A stretch of 64,000 bases of DNA, from assembly GCA_002702655.1 (NCBI GenBank), contig PABB01000021.1:1-64000 (forward strand), written 5' to 3'. The position numbers were made by a program, and so were the translations under genes. How positions within the stretch are numbered: position 1 is the stretch's first letter; each line of letters starts with the position of its first letter. The stretch comes from Planctomycetaceae bacterium (lineage in GTDB: Bacteria > Planctomycetota > Planctomycetia > Pirellulales > Lacipirellulaceae). A model generated the notes under the pieces. It saw only the letters and a program-made list of their open reading frames with translations. It ran no database searches and was not told where the DNA came from. This document shows, in pieces, positions 62,067 through 64,000 of this stretch.

Positions 62067-62100
62067 GACTGTGTGCGGCGCTGTGCGGGAACCCGCCGGT

Positions 62101-63891
62101 TCAGCCGTCCAGCTCGCCGCTGACTGCGAGCCACTCTTCCTCGAGCGTCGCCACTTCGTCGGCGAGCGCGGTGAGTTGCTCATGCACCCGCTTCGCCTCG
62201 CCGGCGTCGGTGGTGGTCATCAGCGAGTCGTTCAGCGCCCGCTTTTCGTCGTCGAGCCTGGCGATCTTGCGCTCCAGCGATTTGAGCCGCTTCTCCAACT
62301 CCCGCTCTTCGCGGCCCGAGAGCTTCCGTTGACTGTCGCCGCTGGCGCCCGTGGCGGCCCCCTCCGGCGTCGCGCAGTACGTGGCGTGCTCGGCCCGCAG
62401 GCCGTCTTCCAGTTCTTTGTGGATGCGGTAGACGTAGTCGTCGTAGCTGCCGGGGTAGCTCACGACGCGGCCGCTGGCCACTTCGATCACCTCGGTCGCC
62501 ACGCGATGCATGAAATGCCGGTCATGGCTGGTGAAGATCACCGTGCCGGGATAGCGGTCCAGGGCGTCGGCGAGCGCCTCGACGGTTTCCACATCAAGGT
62601 GGTTGCCCGGTTCGTCGAGCACCAGCACGTTGTGTTGCTCCAGCAGCAGCCCGGCGAGCACCAGCCGGGCCCGCTCGCCGCCGCTGAGCACCTTGATCTG
62701 TTTCTCGGCGAGCGCGCCGCTGAACAGAAAGCTGCCTGCCACGTCCTTGATCTGCTGAATCGTGGTGCCGGGCGCCGCCTGATAGTGCAGGTAGTCCTCG
62801 ACGGTCTGCTTCTCAGGCAACGTCGTGTACACATGCTGGGCGTAGACGCCGATTTGGCAGCCGTGGCCCCACTTCAGCGACCCCTCCTTCGGCTCCAGCG
62901 AACCCACCACGGTGCGCAGAAAGGTCGTCTTCCCCTGCCCGTTGTCGCCCACCACGCCGGCGCGGGCGCCATGCTCGATCTCCAACTGCACGTTTTCGGC
63001 CACGGTGCGCTCAGGGTAGCCGATCGCCATTTCCTCGGTCCGCAGCGCCGTACCCTGCCGCGCGTTCCCTTTGGGAAAGCTGAATTTGACCGTCGCCTCC
63101 TCGCCGGCCACCTCGACCAGTTGCAGCCGTTCGAGCTGCTTCGCTTTGCTGCGGGCCTGGCTGGCCGTGTTGGCGTTGGCGCGGTTCTTGGCGATGAACG
63201 ATTCGAGCTGCTTGCGCTTGGCAAGCGTGGCGGCGTTGGCGCGCTGATCGTGCTCGCGGCGTTCGTCCAGGTTCGCCAGGTAAGCGTCCACGTCCCCGGG
63301 GAACATCGTCAGCTGCCCCCGAGACAGCTCCAGTGTGTGGGCACAGGTGCGCTTCAGGAACTCCCGATCGTGAGAGACGACCAAGCAGCCGCCGTTGAAG
63401 CCGTGTAGGAACTCCTCCAGCAGCATTTGGGTGCGCAGGTCGAGAAAGTTGGTCGGTTCGTCCAGAATCAGCAGGTTGGGGTCGTGCAGCAGCAGCGCCG
63501 CCAGCTTCACCCGGGTTTGCCAGCCGCCCGACAGCGAGCGGACTGGCTGGTGCAGCATCGGCTCGGGCAACTGGAATTGCCAGGCGATTTCGCCGCATCG
63601 CCACTCCGGTTGGCCGCTGTCGCGCTCCAAAAAGTCGAGCACCGTTTCTTCGTCGCGAAACGGGTCGTGCTGCCGCAGGTAGCCCAGCCGCAGCTTGCGA
63701 CTTGTTACGACCTCGCCCGCGTCGAGTTCCTCCTCGCCCAGCAGCACGCGGCAGAGCGTGCTCTTGCCGGCCCCGTTGCGGCCGATGAGCCCCACTTTCT
63801 GGTCATCGGTCAGCGCGCAACTGGCCCCGTCGAGCAGCGCCTGCTCGCCATAGCGTTTGTGGGCGTCTTGCAGTTGGAGAACGACGGGCAT
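62101..63891 (-). CDS. ABC-F family ATPase (Uup-like)
   Basis: 596 residues, soluble, with two ABC cassettes. Cassette 1 has GRNGAGKSTL, LSGGWQTRV and LDEPTNFLD. Cassette 2 has GDNGQGKTTFL, LSGGERARL and LDEPGNHLD (threonine of the usual LDEPTNHLD replaced by glycine). A charged linker (about 240-290) joins them and a C-terminal coiled coil (about 525-590) ends the protein. No membrane domain is present. ABC-F proteins act on the ribosome. The C-terminal coiled coil is like that of Uup, which also binds DNA; EttA-like or resistance members are less likely. Confidence 0.9.
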   Translation of the reverse strand: MPVVLQLQDAHKRYGEQALLDGASCALTDDQKVGLIGRNGAGKSTLCRVLLGEEELDAGEVVTSRKLRLGYLRQHDPFRDEETVLDFLERDSGQPEWRCGEIAWQFQLPEPMLHQPVRSLSGGWQTRVKLAALLLHDPNLLILDEPTNFLDLRTQMLLEEFLHGFNGGCLVVSHDREFLKRTCAHTLELSRGQLTMFPGDVDAYLANLDERREHDQRANAATLAKRKQLESFIAKNRANANTASQARSKAKQLERLQLVEVAGEEATVKFSFPKGNARQGTALRTEEMAIGYPERTVAENVQLEIEHGARAGVVGDNGQGKTTFLRTVVGSLEPKEGSLKWGHGCQIGVYAQHVYTTLPEKQTVEDYLHYQAAPGTTIQQIKDVAGSFLFSGALAEKQIKVLSGGERARLVLAGLLLEQHNVLVLDEPGNHLDVETVEALADALDRYPGTVIFTSHDRHFMHRVATEVIEVASGRVVSYPGSYDDYVYRIHKELEDGLRAEHATYCATPEGAATGASGDSQRKLSGREERELEKRLKSLERKIARLDDEKRALNDSLMTTTDAGEAKRVHEQLTALADEVATLEEEWLAVSGELDG

Positions 63892-64000
63892 CGGGGGCGA
63901 GGTTAGAGGCGGGAGGTCGAAGGTTGGGGGATGTGCGCCGCGCTAGCCGTTACGCGACGGCTACGCGTTTGGCCGCGCGTCGCTCGCGCCAGCCGACAAT
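63892..64000. other. Right edge, no gene seen
   Basis: Only 109 bases. A short inverted motif AGCCGT...ACGGCT lies at about 63944-63962. Confidence 0.3.

Noticed and set aside
1..64000. tRNA, rRNA, tmRNA, RNase P RNA or SRP RNA genes
   Set aside because: I saw no cloverleaf with CCA-type ends and none of the conserved sequence blocks in the gaps. A covariance-model scan would be decisive.

Overview
The window is high-GC bacterial DNA from a planctomycete, most likely order Pirellulales. That assignment rests on lineage-typical protein families seen together: a DUF1559 pseudopilin-like protein, a secreted DUF1080 protein, PEP-CTERM proteins (one with a dockerin-like calcium repeat), giant PQQ/propeller proteins, a lysine/alanine-rich histone H1-like protein, and a very cysteine-rich secreted protein. 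I could not search databases, so names come from motifs, length and gene order. I found no rRNA, tRNA or CRISPR array. Most of the window is chromosomal housekeeping and conserved planctomycete genes, with scattered palindromic intergenic repeats and one insertion-sequence scar.

Layout. 1-4.0 kb: the 3' end of an IS5-like transposase abuts a propeller/PAS/GAF sensor gene and seems to have cut off its kinase part. 4.2-10.8 kb: two sugar-nucleotide enzymes (RfbB-type dehydratase and UDP-glucuronate decarboxylase) surround membrane proteins, a DUF1559 protein, a decayed DUF2270 copy, tadA and a VanZ-like gene. 10.9-19.3 kb: dnaE, a palindrome-rich gap, a secreted propeller protein, a potassium channel with a TrkA domain, an Fpg/Nei glycosylase and two membrane proteins. 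19.8-29.2 kb: an iron-sulfur photolyase, an alanine-rich repeat protein, a DUF1080 protein, and the helicase/exonuclease pair MrfA-MrfB with a membrane gene between them. Together with Nei this gives the first half of the window several DNA-repair genes. 29.2-40.9 kb: a lipoprotein, a histone H1-like gene with an apparent frameshift, a PEP-CTERM protein, a receiver-like protein without its phospho-aspartate, two large PQQ propeller proteins, and the cysteine-rich repeat protein with its own terminator.

41-52.4 kb: a stand-alone FliN-type protein, nadA, two tandem paralogous membrane proteins, a coiled-coil membrane protein pair behind a near-consensus promoter, an FmdB-type zinc ribbon, and the membrane-organising cluster nfeD - short FloA-like gene - floA. 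52.6-64 kb: a PEP-CTERM/dockerin protein, a thioredoxin-trypsin fusion, an esterase overlapping a conserved gene by ATGA, ribBA, a DUF707 protein with UDP-galactopyranose mutase (cell-surface glycan synthesis), and an ABC-F ATPase.

The most notable items are the short FloA paralog without an SPFH domain, the cysteine-rich repeat protein with about 92 cysteines, the MrfA-MrfB neighbourhood, the thioredoxin-protease fusion, the histone H1-like frameshift, the IS-truncated sensor, and several dispersed palindromic repeat families (one with five copies here).
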